In this document: in pieces, positions 1-8,015 of the stretch
Numbering within the stretch: the stretch's first letter is position 1
How the letters are laid out: each line of letters begins with the position of its first letter
NCBI GenBank assembly: GCA_021788625.1
Contig: JAJYKL010000034.1
Span: 1 to 43,534, forward strand
DNA length: 43,534 nucleotides
DNA from: Chloroflexota bacterium
GTDB lineage: Bacteria; Chloroflexota; Anaerolineae; J036; Brachytrichaceae
Reading direction: 5' to 3'
Notes under the pieces: generated by a model
Databases searched by the model: none
What the model saw: only the letters and a program-made list of their open reading frames with translations
What the model was told of the DNA's origin: nothing
Position numbers and translations under genes: made by a program

Positions 1-142
1 AGAACGGGCCGTAAGCGTAGTTATACAGATACCGGCCGTTGAGCAATACCACAACGAGCACGCCGGCCAGCAACACCAGATTGGCGAACAGCAGGTTATG
101 GGTTGTCCGCCGGACACCCATTTCAATGTACCCGTTGCCCAT
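1..142 (-). CDS. Membrane protein, N-terminal fragment (cut by window edge)
   Basis: Only the first 47 codons are inside the window; the gene continues past base 1. The ATG is at 142-140 and an AGAGGTG Shine-Dalgarno sequence lies just upstream (about 146-152). The fragment has a short charged N-terminus followed by a hydrophobic stretch rich in Leu and Val at about residues 18-34 (LLFANLVLLAGVLVVVLL), which looks like a first transmembrane helix or an uncleaved signal anchor. It lies 72 bases downstream of cimA on the same strand, so it may be cotranscribed. Too little is visible to name a family. Confidence 0.6.
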   Translation of the reverse strand, partial: MGNGYIEMGVRRTTHNLLFANLVLLAGVLVVVLLNGRYLYNYAYGPF

Positions 143-214
143 ATTCACCTCTGTGGCGGTTATGCCCTACAAACAACTCACGCGTCCAACAGGTGGATTC
201 TACCTCGTCTTGCC

Positions 215-1828
215 TCAATCACCGAGCAGCGCATACTCCATCGAGTCAGCCAGGGCCTGCCACGATGCGTCGACGATGTTGGTCGAGCTGCCCACGGTGG
301 ACCAGTTGCGGCTGGGGCTGCGCGAGTCGATGGTGACTCGCGTGGTGGCGGCGGTAGCCTTGTCGCCGTCCAGGATGCGCACTTTGTAATCCGTCAACCG
401 CACGGCGTCCAATTGCGGGTAGTGAGGCAGCAGCGCTTTACGCATGGCGAGATCGAGCGCATTAACGGGGCCATCACCTTCCGCGGCGGTGTGCGCCACT
501 TCGCCGTTCACGCGCACCTTCACATTTGCCTCTGCCAGCAACCCGCGCCCGCGCCGGTGCTCCACCACGATCAGGTAATCAATCAGTTCGAAGGGAGCCC
601 GGTAGCCGGGCTGGGCACGTCGCAGCATCAACTCCACCGACGCTTCCGCACCTTCAAAGTAAAAGCCGCGTGCCTCCATCTCCTTGATCTGTGCCAGCAC
701 GCGCAGCACGTCTTCATTGCTCAATTCCAGACCATACTCGTGGACCTTATAGGCGATGTTGCCTCGCCCACTCAACTCGCTCACCAGTACTCGTTTCTGG
801 TTTCCCACCCGCAGCGGGTCCACGTGCTGATACGATTCCTCGAGCCTTAGTAGCGCGGCCACGTGAATGCCGCCTTTGTGCGCGAAAGCAGCCTGGCCCA
901 CGTAGGGAGCGCGGATGTTGGGTGCCACATTCGCCAGTTCCGACACGTAGTGCGAGAGTTCGGTCAGGGCGCGCAGTTGATCGTCGTCTACGCACGCGTC
1001 GTCAAGTTTCAACTTGAGGTTGGCAACCGTGGTGACCAGGTCGCAGTTGCCTGCCCGCTCGCCGTAGCCGTTTACCGTGCCCTGCACTTGCGTGCAGCCC
1101 GCTCGCACGCCAGCCAGTGCGTTTGCCACACCCACTCCGGCATCGTTATGGGTGTGGATACCGAAGCGGACTGCAGCACGGAGACCGGAAGGCAGGTCAT
1201 GCATTGCGCCGCGCGTCATGAGGGGCGCAGAATCCATCAGTTTGGTGATTGTCTGGCGCGTGATTTCCTCCACCTCCCAGGGCATCGCACCGCCATTGGT
1301 ATCGCATAGCACCAGCCAGTCCGCGCCGGCTTCAACGGCTGCGTGCAGTGTTGCCCAGGCATAATCGCGGTCCAGCTTGAAGCCGTCGAAGAAATGCTCG
1401 GCATCAAGCATCACCTCTTTGCCTTGTGCTTTCAGGAACGACACACTATCGCGGATCATGGCTAGGTTCTCATCCAGACTGGTTTGCAGCACGTGTGTGA
1501 CGTGCAGCGTGCTGGTCTTGGCGACCAGGGTGACCACAGGCGCGTGCGCTTCCAGCAGTTTCCTGATCTGCGGATCAGTCTCAACCTGTCCGCCAGCTTT
1601 GCGGGTGCTGCCGAAAGCGGCCAGCCTGGCGTTATGAAAGTGCTCATTCTGAGCGCGCTCGAAGAACGCTGCGTCCTTGGGGTTGCTACCAGGCCAGCCA
1701 CCCTCAATGTAGTGCACGCCAAATTCGTCCAGGCGGTGCGCGATACGCAGCTTATCGTCAACGGAGAAATTGACGCCTTCGCCCTGGGTGCCGTCGCGCA
1801 AGGTCGTGTCATAGAGATAAGTTGCCAT
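215..1828 (-). CDS. cimA: (R)-citramalate synthase
   Basis: Condenses acetyl-CoA with pyruvate to citramalate, the entry step of the threonine-independent route to isoleucine; cytoplasmic. The 537-residue product begins with the LeuA/CimA signature LYDTTLRDGTQGEG (residues 5-18), with catalytic R11 and D12. IEGGWPGSNPKD (41-52) is characteristic of the CimA branch rather than of 2-isopropylmalate or homocitrate synthases. HTHND (225-229) supplies metal-binding histidines, and NGYGERAGN (253-261) is conserved. The C-terminal part (about 400-537) is the LeuA-type dimer/regulatory domain, normally the site of end-product inhibition. I chose the ATG at 1828 because it has a GGAG at about 1838-1842 and starts at the family's usual place; an in-frame extension back to 1930 runs through a terminator hairpin and is unlikely to be translated. 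Regulation is probably by the leader upstream (1850-2067). Confidence 0.93.
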   Translation of the reverse strand: MATYLYDTTLRDGTQGEGVNFSVDDKLRIAHRLDEFGVHYIEGGWPGSNPKDAAFFERAQNEHFHNARLAAFGSTRKAGGQVETDPQIRKLLEAHAPVVTLVAKTSTLHVTHVLQTSLDENLAMIRDSVSFLKAQGKEVMLDAEHFFDGFKLDRDYAWATLHAAVEAGADWLVLCDTNGGAMPWEVEEITRQTITKLMDSAPLMTRGAMHDLPSGLRAAVRFGIHTHNDAGVGVANALAGVRAGCTQVQGTVNGYGERAGNCDLVTTVANLKLKLDDACVDDDQLRALTELSHYVSELANVAPNIRAPYVGQAAFAHKGGIHVAALLRLEESYQHVDPLRVGNQKRVLVSELSGRGNIAYKVHEYGLELSNEDVLRVLAQIKEMEARGFYFEGAEASVELMLRRAQPGYRAPFELIDYLIVVEHRRGRGLLAEANVKVRVNGEVAHTAAEGDGPVNALDLAMRKALLPHYPQLDAVRLTDYKVRILDGDKATAATTRVTIDSRSPSRNWSTVGSSTNIVDASWQALADSMEYALLGD

Positions 1829-1846
1829 CGGATCACCGCTCCTTCG

Positions 1847-1884
1847 AAAAATAAAAAGAGCCTCCCGGTCTGGGGAGGCTCTTT
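1847..1884 (-). terminator. Rho-independent terminator in the cimA leader (attenuator candidate)
   Basis: A perfect 12-bp stem (1884-1873 with 1866-1855, 5' arm AAAGAGCCTCCC on the minus strand) closes a 6-base loop and is followed by TTATTTTT. It points toward cimA and ends about 20 bases before the cimA start codon. It would therefore stop transcription before the gene unless prevented. It may also catch readthrough from the glycosidase operon upstream. Confidence 0.85.
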
Positions 1885-1901
1885 CAATGACTACCTGACG
1901 C

Positions 1902-1991
1902 TTAGGAGATCGATTGTCTTGCCGGCACACTGCCCGAGACCCACGACTCGACTCGCGCCTCGATGATCGAGCCGCGAGCCGTGCTAATCAT
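1902..1991 (-). CDS. Candidate leader peptide of cimA (29 aa)
   Basis: An ATG at 1991 opens 29 codons ending in TAA at 1904-1902, 18 bases before the terminator stem. The peptide has Ile at positions 2, 9, 10 and 28. The two consecutive ATC codons (1967-1962) sit exactly in the loop of a strong leader hairpin (1978-1973/1971-1967 paired with 1963-1959/1957-1952, one C-C mismatch as read on the plus strand). Either arm of that hairpin carries five bases (GGCTC or GAGGC) complementary to the 5' arm of the terminator. The geometry fits ribosome-mediated attenuation by isoleucine supply. Against it, the only Shine-Dalgarno is a weak GGA, and Ile is not strikingly frequent. No homologue is known to me. 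Confidence 0.35.
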   Translation of the reverse strand: MISTARGSIIEARVESWVSGSVPARQSIS

Positions 1992-2022
1992 GATTCCGAA
2001 CTGGGCAGTTCTGCCGTCACGT

Positions 2023-2034
2023 GCCATATATGGC
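2023..2034. promoter_or_regulatory. Palindrome at the predicted cimA transcription start
   Basis: GCCATATATGGC is a perfect 12-base palindrome. It falls at about +1 to +12 of the transcript predicted from the promoter at 2040-2067. It could be an operator or a 5'-end hairpin; sequence alone cannot tell. Confidence 0.3.
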
Positions 2035-2039
2035 GCAGT

Positions 2040-2067
2040 AGTCTAGCTGGATTTGCTGATCTGTCAA
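2040..2067 (-). promoter_or_regulatory. Sigma-70-type promoter of cimA
   Basis: On the minus strand, TTGACA (2067-2062) is followed after 16 bases by TAGACT (2045-2040). The start would be near 2033, giving a leader of about 205 bases to cimA. It lies 38 bases beyond the stop codon of the nucleotidyltransferase gene, so cimA has its own promoter although readthrough is possible. Confidence 0.65.
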
Positions 2068-2105
2068 ATGGGAATTGCGGAAGGAGGATCGTAAGCCGCC
2101 CTCCG

Positions 2106-2660
2106 TCATTCCTTCAGAGAAGCGTGATAGCGCTGCTCGAGCACGGCGAAGTTGCGTTTGAAGCGCGCGGGGTCACGCTTGAGGCTCTCGCGCTCCAGGC
2201 GCGGTGCGATGCTCTGGAAAGTTCGTTGCAGATCATCGAAGGTGATCTGGCCCATGCGCAGCATAGCCAGCACATCCTCATAGTCGCCCTCCCGACCACG
2301 CTCGATCTTGCTCAGTGCCGTGCTATAGAGGTCAAAGTGAAAAACATCCACCTGCCCGAAGCGGCCGACGAAGCGGGCCCGTTCCTTCCAGCCAGAGGGC
2401 AGAGGGATGAAGTCGCCGGGAGAGGCCAGTTCCACGTTGATTTGCATTTCATCCTTCAGCCGTCGGATGACTTGAGCAAACTCGGCCTCGTGCTCATCGG
2501 CGACTTCGTAACTGATGTCGATGTCCAGTGACTGCTGGCGGAGTCCCTCATATACCAGGGTCGTCCCGCCGACCAGGTAGAGCCGCGCCGGGTAATGGAA
2601 CTCGATCCCCAGCTTCACCAGGAAGTAGTGCACGCGCAAGCGGTCGATGGGTGGGCGCAT
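2106..2660 (-). CDS. Nucleotidyltransferase-fold protein (DUF6036/AbiEii-like)
   Basis: The 184-residue protein has the nucleotidyltransferase signature: LVGGTTLVYEG at residues 28-38, then DIDI about ten residues later, giving the Gly-Gly and the Asp-x-Asp metal site. The C-terminal half is helical and rich in Arg and Glu. Proteins of this type include AbiEii/MNT-type toxins or antitoxins and unassigned transferases, but no partner gene (HTH, HEPN) lies alongside, so no toxin-antitoxin role is claimed. It is the last gene of the glycosidase operon, starting 7 bases after the GH3 stop codon with no clear Shine-Dalgarno, which suggests coupled translation. Substrate unknown. Confidence 0.75.
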   Translation of the reverse strand: MRPPIDRLRVHYFLVKLGIEFHYPARLYLVGGTTLVYEGLRQQSLDIDISYEVADEHEAEFAQVIRRLKDEMQINVELASPGDFIPLPSGWKERARFVGRFGQVDVFHFDLYSTALSKIERGREGDYEDVLAMLRMGQITFDDLQRTFQSIAPRLERESLKRDPARFKRNFAVLEQRYHASLKE

Positions 2661-2667
2661 GTCAGGG

Positions 2668-4509
2668 TTATGCGGTCTGATCGTACGTCAGGCCGTAGCC
2701 AAAAGCGAAGAGAGGGTTCGCAGAGTCGTGCGGGACATCGGGCTTCTGGTTACGCACGGCCTCCATGGACGATGGCAATTCAAAGGGCAGCTTGCCAACC
2801 GGTGCGAAGCGACCAAAGATGACGTCGAGCACAGCGGCGTCATTCGCGCCGAAGTCACCCAGCAGTGCGGAAGAGTGGCTGGCAATCTCGGGAATCACGG
2901 CCGGGCGATCCAGGTATAGATCAACAATTGTCGGCACCCGATCGAGCAGGCTCAAAATGCGTGCTTTCTCCTCATCTTTGAAGTCCAGGTCGCCCTGATG
3001 GAATAAGCCTCTCAGAAACCCGTCACGCTGCTCATACGGTGCTGCCAGGCGCAGGATGGCGACATCGGCCTGCTCAATATTCTGCACCACCTCGCCGTAC
3101 CCGGTCGCTGTGTGCGGATCGATGCCTTCGATATACACGCGTGGGTGGCCGTGCAGTGGCAGGATCGGCCCTTGGGCACCAGAGCCGTTCTTCAGCAGGA
3201 CGATGGATTTTCGTTGTGCCAGTTCGCCAGCCTGGCGGAACGTGGGATGGCCGGCGATGCGCTCAGCCGCGTCGGGATCGAGGTAAGGGTTGTCGAACAG
3301 GCCGAGTCGGAACTTGTCGCGGAGCAGGAGCCGGACCGACTGATTGATGCGCGCTTCAGTGATCCTGCCACTGCGCACCAGATCGACTATAACCTCGGGG
3401 CATGCCTCACCGCCGAATTGATCCACTCCAGCATCCAGCGCCTTCAACACACGCTCGGGCACGCTCAGGTGTTCCACTCCCCAGGCGCGGGCTTCGAAGA
3501 CTACCCGACCTTCCAGCTCCACATCTGTGAGAATTCCCCAGTCGGTGCATACCACGCCGTCGAAACCGTACTTTTGCCGCAGCAGGCCGGTGATGACATC
3601 TTTATTAAAGCCAAAGCCAACCTCCTCGATTGGCAGACCGATGGGCTGACCGTAGTAGGGCATGATCATCGCCGTGCCGGCGCGGAAGGCAGCCTCGAAT
3701 GGTATCAGGTGGTAGTCAAACATGCCGCCGGGGTACACCTGCTCCTTACCCTCCGGAAAGTGCGGATCTTCACCGTCTTTTTGCGGACCACCACCCGGGA
3801 AATGCTTGGTCATGCAGGCCACACTGTCAGGACCGAGCACTTCACCCTGGAAACCGCGTACATAGGCGTACACCATTTCCGCTGCAAGCTGTGCGTCTTC
3901 GCCAAAGGTGCCATTGCAGCGGCCCCAGCGTGGCTCGGTCGCCAGATCGGCCATGGGATGCAAGGCCGTGCGAATGCCGACGGCCACATACTCCTGCCGG
4001 GCCATGTCCGCGAACTCGTGCACCAGCTTGGCGTCGCCGGTAGCCGCCAGGCCGATTGGCTCCGGCCACTGCGAGAATCCGCTCGTCGTAGTGCCTGCTG
4101 CAAAGTTGCGCGTAAAGGCGTGACGCGGGTCCGACGAAATACTCACTGGAATGCCCAGACGTGTGTGCTCGGCGAAGCGCTGAAGCCGGTTGTGCCAGAT
4201 GGCCATCTCACGGGGGGAGGGAATGCGGAATAGATTGAAGTGGTTTATATGGCGGGCATTCAGCATTTCCGCTGTGCTTACCGGACCCATGAAGCCGGCG
4301 CTTTCAAAGGTTTCGTCGGATGGGTCTACGTTTATAAAGGTGTGGAACATCAGGCCGGCCTTTTCTTCCAATGTCATCTGGTGGAGCAGGTCATCCACAC
4401 GTTCCTCGATGGGGCGGCGCGGGTCTTCGTACGGGTCCAGCCGTCCGTTGTGATTCAGGTCGCGATAAGTGAAACCATCGGCCGTTTGAAGAGTGTTGGG
4501 TTGTGTCAT
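2668..4509 (-). CDS. Glycoside hydrolase family 3 (beta-glucosidase-like), cytoplasmic
   Basis: The 613-residue protein is a GH3 exo-glycosidase, expected to remove terminal beta-linked sugars with retention. An EF-hand-like calcium loop DLNHNGRLDPYED occurs at 17-29, as in many GH3 proteins. The TIM-barrel domain follows with KHFPGGG (235-241) and the nucleophile Asp323 in GFDGVVCTDWG; the alpha/beta sandwich domain begins at about residue 420. The usual C-terminal fibronectin-III domain of long GH3 enzymes is absent, so this is a shorter form. There is no signal peptide, hence probably cytoplasmic. Its ATG overlaps the stop codon of the preceding glycosidase gene (ATGA), so the two are translationally coupled. 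The exact sugar cannot be read from the sequence. Confidence 0.9.
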   Translation of the reverse strand: MTQPNTLQTADGFTYRDLNHNGRLDPYEDPRRPIEERVDDLLHQMTLEEKAGLMFHTFINVDPSDETFESAGFMGPVSTAEMLNARHINHFNLFRIPSPREMAIWHNRLQRFAEHTRLGIPVSISSDPRHAFTRNFAAGTTTSGFSQWPEPIGLAATGDAKLVHEFADMARQEYVAVGIRTALHPMADLATEPRWGRCNGTFGEDAQLAAEMVYAYVRGFQGEVLGPDSVACMTKHFPGGGPQKDGEDPHFPEGKEQVYPGGMFDYHLIPFEAAFRAGTAMIMPYYGQPIGLPIEEVGFGFNKDVITGLLRQKYGFDGVVCTDWGILTDVELEGRVVFEARAWGVEHLSVPERVLKALDAGVDQFGGEACPEVIVDLVRSGRITEARINQSVRLLLRDKFRLGLFDNPYLDPDAAERIAGHPTFRQAGELAQRKSIVLLKNGSGAQGPILPLHGHPRVYIEGIDPHTATGYGEVVQNIEQADVAILRLAAPYEQRDGFLRGLFHQGDLDFKDEEKARILSLLDRVPTIVDLYLDRPAVIPEIASHSSALLGDFGANDAAVLDVIFGRFAPVGKLPFELPSSMEAVRNQKPDVPHDSANPLFAFGYGLTYDQTA

Positions 4510-7187
4510 TGCATCATCAGTTGCACAGGTCCAAGCAGACCAGCCGGTTCCTGTGGTGCAAAGCGCGAAAGAAAATCGCGCTGCTGTTTGACCAGCGTAT
4601 TCGTCACTTCGATGGCCAGCGTGTTGGAGCCGGGCCGCAGCAGGGCACCAACCTCAAAGTGGTAGGGCGGGCAGATGCGCACACCGGCGGATTGGCCATT
4701 CACCCATATCTCGGCGATCTCGTATGCTTCACCCAGATCCAGCGTGGCGAATGGCTGCTCTGGTGTGCATTCGAACGCCGTCTCGTAGCGGTACGTCCCC
4801 GAAAAGGTGGGGAACGCATCAGGCCGGCTCATATCAAGCAGCTTTGGCCGCACAAGGGCCGGGGTAAAGACCGGGTATTGCTCAGAGGTTGCCATCGAGA
4901 CGGTCCATGGGCCGCCGAGTGTGATGGTGCTGGCAGCCTGTTTCGTGATTGCCTCGTGTACTGCGTCCGCCGGCAGATCCTGGATAGCCTGACCCGTTAA
5001 GACGACGACCGACTGGTAGGGGCTCAACCGCAATGGAAGATGCAGGTAACCATGCGTTTCTGAGGCGGATGACTCTCGGACGGTGTTGTCGAATGCATTG
5101 TAGAGCAGAGCCCGTCCGGAAGCCGGGATATGCACTGTTGTTTCCAAACTGTGAAATGGATGCTCGTTGAAGAACATGAAGACATCAAAGCCGGGGTGTT
5201 TCACATGATAGTGGTGCAAAGATGGCTGTTCGCCATCGGCCCTGACTTCAAAAAAGCCCATTTGCGCCATCAGGGATGCCAGCTCATCAAGTGCCACGCT
5301 GCGTACACTGGGATCCTTGGCAAGACGCCCCAGCACCACAGCCGTGCCGGGTGAGTCGAGGTCTTCTGTACGATCGCTTATGCGTGAGGGCAGGCCATCA
5401 ACGAAAAGAACAGGCAACCCTTGCTCCGCCATATCAGCCAGGCGGGACAATAGGTTGGCCGGCAATGCTTCCGAGTAGGGGACGATCAGGCAGTCGTACG
5501 ACTCCTCGTTCACCAGCAGCCTGCGCGACAGGAGGGTGGCTGACTCCAGCAGCGCGTCGGCGGGGAGAACGTCGCAATCGATCTGGTGTTGCAACAGCTC
5601 CCGAACGGGTTTGTGGAATGGCATCCACGCCGCCGGCCGCCCGGCAGCGGACCATTCCGCTTCGGCGTGATAGAGTACTGCCGCCGAAGCGACGTGCCGG
5701 CCACCGCTCAGCAGGTGGCTGAGGCGGTTCGTATAGCGGTTCAATATGCCGTAATAACGATATTGTGGATTCATCCCGCGCGCGTAGAGATGTGGAGGAC
5801 AGTCGGGATCCGGAAAAGCAGCCTGTGAGAAGGCATGCGGAACGAAGGTATTGACGCCGCGCACCAGCATGTGGTCGGTGATCCACTTCATCAGCTTCAA
5901 GCCTTCTCGCCAGCCGTATGCGCCGAACACCTCACACATCGCGCGTCCATGCTTCTTGGCGTCTATATGACTGAGCGAAGACCCCATCTTCGCCAGACCG
6001 TAATGGAAGAACTCACCGTCCAGGTTGTCCACAGGACCGGCATACGGTCCGTGGTCAAATCCCGGCACCAGTTGCCACAGTACCACATCCAGGCCTGCCA
6101 TATCCTGGCCCCATAACGCTCGGAAGTAGTGTCCGGCACCGCAACCCAGGCGGGTATGCACGCCGTTGTCCTCCAAAACGTGACCGATATATTGCACGCC
6201 GTGGCTGCGGCACCAGTCGCCGATCTGGCGGGTGAACGAGTCGGCGTAAAGCTTGCTGACGACATTCATGTAGGTAAAGCGGATGGGCGTCGTCAACGTT
6301 CCAGCTGAGTGCCACAGCAACGGCAGGTACGGCCGGAAGTCCTGTCCGAGCGCCTCGCTCAGTTGCTCCAGCAGTCCATCGCACCAGGGCAGATCGACCC
6401 CCGGCTTGCCGGGTGCGGACTCGTAATCGAAAGTCTGCCGGTCGTTGTAGAACCCGGGCTCATCGGAGAAGAAACCTGCGAAGGTGCGACCAAAGTCATT
6501 GTGGTAGCGCTCGTAATGTGCCTCGTACACGGTGTCGATCAACACCCGTACCGACTCAGGCACGAGTACATTGATGTAGTCTTTCTGTCTCTCGCTTCCG
6601 CCGTCGGATGAAATGAACAGCAGAACGATGCGCCAGGCTCCCTCGGGGATATCCCAGCAGAGCACATCCCCCTGCACATGCGAAGTGACGTCGATCAGCT
6701 CGCCCGTCAGCGTACTGCTGGAGGTGTCGCGTCTGGCGGCCACGGCCGCCACCAGTGTGCTTTGCGGTGCGTTGGGATTGGGATGGAAAGGATTAAGCAG
6801 CCAGGGCGCGATGGGGAATGACGCGCTCTGCTGTGGGCCAAGGGCATCCACATGACTTTCCTTTAGGAAGAGCCGGCGCAGCGCGGCAGAGGCGTTGGCA
6901 TTCCTGCCCACCGCATGGCCGGTGGGGAAATGGTCATCGTCGAGCAGCCAGACCCGCATGCCACGCTGGCGCGCCTCGCTCATGATGATGTCCATGTCGT
7001 GCCACCAGCGGGGACCAATGAAGTCGGGGTGCGGCCTCGCTTCGACGCACACGGCACGGATACCAGAATCGAAGATACGTGCCATTTCCTGGCGGATGAT
7101 GGCCTCCTCCTCACCGTGCTGCCAGATGAATGGCAGCAGGTAGTTCGCTTCCTGGCCATGCAGCACTTCCTCGAGGCGTGTTGCCAT
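4506..7187 (-). CDS. Large GH106-like glycoside hydrolase (possible alpha-L-rhamnosidase)
   Basis: The 893-residue protein resembles large rhamnosidase-type enzymes of the GH106/GH2-like group: an N-terminal TIM barrel with conserved blocks VCVEARPHPDF, WWHDMD and LLDDDHFPTG (about 46-90), middle blocks, and a C-terminal GH2-type sugar-binding beta sandwich (about 790-893, with EIWVNGQSAG and SNTLAIEV). Glu243 in FFSDEPGF and Glu419 in CEVFGAYGW sit where the beta-4 and beta-7 acids of a retaining barrel would be; this assignment is inference. No signal peptide. I chose the second ATG (7187) because AGGAG (7201-7197) is 9 bases upstream of it but directly abuts the ATG at 7196. The gene lies between an esterase and a GH3 gene in one operon. 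Family membership is by pattern only. Confidence 0.7.
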   Translation of the reverse strand: MATRLEEVLHGQEANYLLPFIWQHGEEEAIIRQEMARIFDSGIRAVCVEARPHPDFIGPRWWHDMDIIMSEARQRGMRVWLLDDDHFPTGHAVGRNANASAALRRLFLKESHVDALGPQQSASFPIAPWLLNPFHPNPNAPQSTLVAAVAARRDTSSSTLTGELIDVTSHVQGDVLCWDIPEGAWRIVLLFISSDGGSERQKDYINVLVPESVRVLIDTVYEAHYERYHNDFGRTFAGFFSDEPGFYNDRQTFDYESAPGKPGVDLPWCDGLLEQLSEALGQDFRPYLPLLWHSAGTLTTPIRFTYMNVVSKLYADSFTRQIGDWCRSHGVQYIGHVLEDNGVHTRLGCGAGHYFRALWGQDMAGLDVVLWQLVPGFDHGPYAGPVDNLDGEFFHYGLAKMGSSLSHIDAKKHGRAMCEVFGAYGWREGLKLMKWITDHMLVRGVNTFVPHAFSQAAFPDPDCPPHLYARGMNPQYRYYGILNRYTNRLSHLLSGGRHVASAAVLYHAEAEWSAAGRPAAWMPFHKPVRELLQHQIDCDVLPADALLESATLLSRRLLVNEESYDCLIVPYSEALPANLLSRLADMAEQGLPVLFVDGLPSRISDRTEDLDSPGTAVVLGRLAKDPSVRSVALDELASLMAQMGFFEVRADGEQPSLHHYHVKHPGFDVFMFFNEHPFHSLETTVHIPASGRALLYNAFDNTVRESSASETHGYLHLPLRLSPYQSVVVLTGQAIQDLPADAVHEAITKQAASTITLGGPWTVSMATSEQYPVFTPALVRPKLLDMSRPDAFPTFSGTYRYETAFECTPEQPFATLDLGEAYEIAEIWVNGQSAGVRICPPYHFEVGALLRPGSNTLAIEVTNTLVKQQRDFLSRFAPQEPAGLLGPVQLMMQ

Positions 7188-7199
7188 TTGGGTCATCTC

Positions 7200-8015
7200 C
7201 TATAGCGTGCGCAGCCAATCGTGGAAGCGCTCGATCCAGGTGTCGGTGGGTAAGCCGTGGGTCTGCATGCCGAAGCCATGACCACCCCTTGCATAAATGT
7301 GCAGCTCCACCGGGTGACCGGCCGCCTTCCAATCCTTGTGGAGACGAATGGAATTGTTCGTAGCCATCTCGTCGTCGTTAGCGCATAACAGGAACAGGGG
7401 TGGGGCGTCGGCTGGGACAGGGGATTCAAAGTAACCCGCGCTGTAGATGGGTGCCGCAAAGTCTGGCCGGCTTTCAGCATCGTGCTGAAGGGCGACATTC
7501 ACGGTAACAGTGCCACCCGCTGAGAAGCCCATGATGCCGATCCGTTGCGGGTGGATGTTCCACCCGACCGCGTGCTGCCGCACCAGACGAATGGCTTGCT
7601 GCCCATCTGCAAGGATGAGAGGAATGAGAGGCGCCATCAGGGTTTGCATGACCTGTTCGTCCTTCAAATGATCGCCTACCTCAGCGGGGAAGCTATCGCC
7701 GGTGCGGATGAGCCTGTACTTAAGCACAAAGGCGGCCACCCCGCGCCTGCTCAGCCAGCGTGCCACGTCGTGGCCTTCCATATCTATGGACAGGAAGTGG
7801 AACGCTCCACCGGGGCAGATGATTACCGCCGTGCTCTGGGATGTGGCGGGGTCTGGCAGGTAGGCTGTCAGGGTGGGATGCGTGATGTTGCGCACCACCT
7901 TCAGATTTTGAAAAATGACAGTCTCCTGCTCCGGCCATGTCCAATCTCCAGATCCGGGTGCATTGCCTGACCAGAGCGGGATGATGTATGGCGAACTCGT
8001 ATGCTGTGTAGTCAT
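7200..8015 (-). CDS. Alpha/beta hydrolase, carbohydrate esterase-like
   Basis: The 271-residue protein has the esterase/lipase fold seen in acetylxylan-esterase-like proteins (BD-FAE type). Ser165 lies in GFSAGG (the nucleophile elbow), Asp214 or Asp215 in CANDDE, and His246 in GGHGFG, completing a triad. CPGGAF (67-72) takes the place of the usual HGG oxyanion motif. It starts with ATGA overlapping the stop of the epimerase gene, and its own TAG overlaps the Shine-Dalgarno of the next glycosidase. Position among glycosidases suggests it removes acetyl or similar esters from oligosaccharides. No signal peptide is visible. Confidence 0.85.
   Translation of the reverse strand: MTTQHTSSPYIIPLWSGNAPGSGDWTWPEQETVIFQNLKVVRNITHPTLTAYLPDPATSQSTAVIICPGGAFHFLSIDMEGHDVARWLSRRGVAAFVLKYRLIRTGDSFPAEVGDHLKDEQVMQTLMAPLIPLILADGQQAIRLVRQHAVGWNIHPQRIGIMGFSAGGTVTVNVALQHDAESRPDFAAPIYSAGYFESPVPADAPPLFLLCANDDEMATNNSIRLHKDWKAAGHPVELHIYARGGHGFGMQTHGLPTDTWIERFHDWLRTL

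Noticed and set aside
1855-1930. N-terminal extension of CimA to the ATG-equivalent start at 1930
   Set aside because: The extension would translate through the terminator hairpin and has no ribosome-binding site, and CimA proteins start at MATYLYDTTLRDG-like positions.
1847-2067. T-box riboswitch in front of cimA
   Set aside because: No TGG-x-ACCGCG T-box sequence or specifier-loop arrangement is present; the leader-peptide model fits better.
3112-4233. 373-codon open frame on the plus strand opposite the GH3 gene
   Set aside because: It is antisense to a clear GH3 gene, has no start signal or family similarity, and long antisense frames are expected in GC-rich genes.
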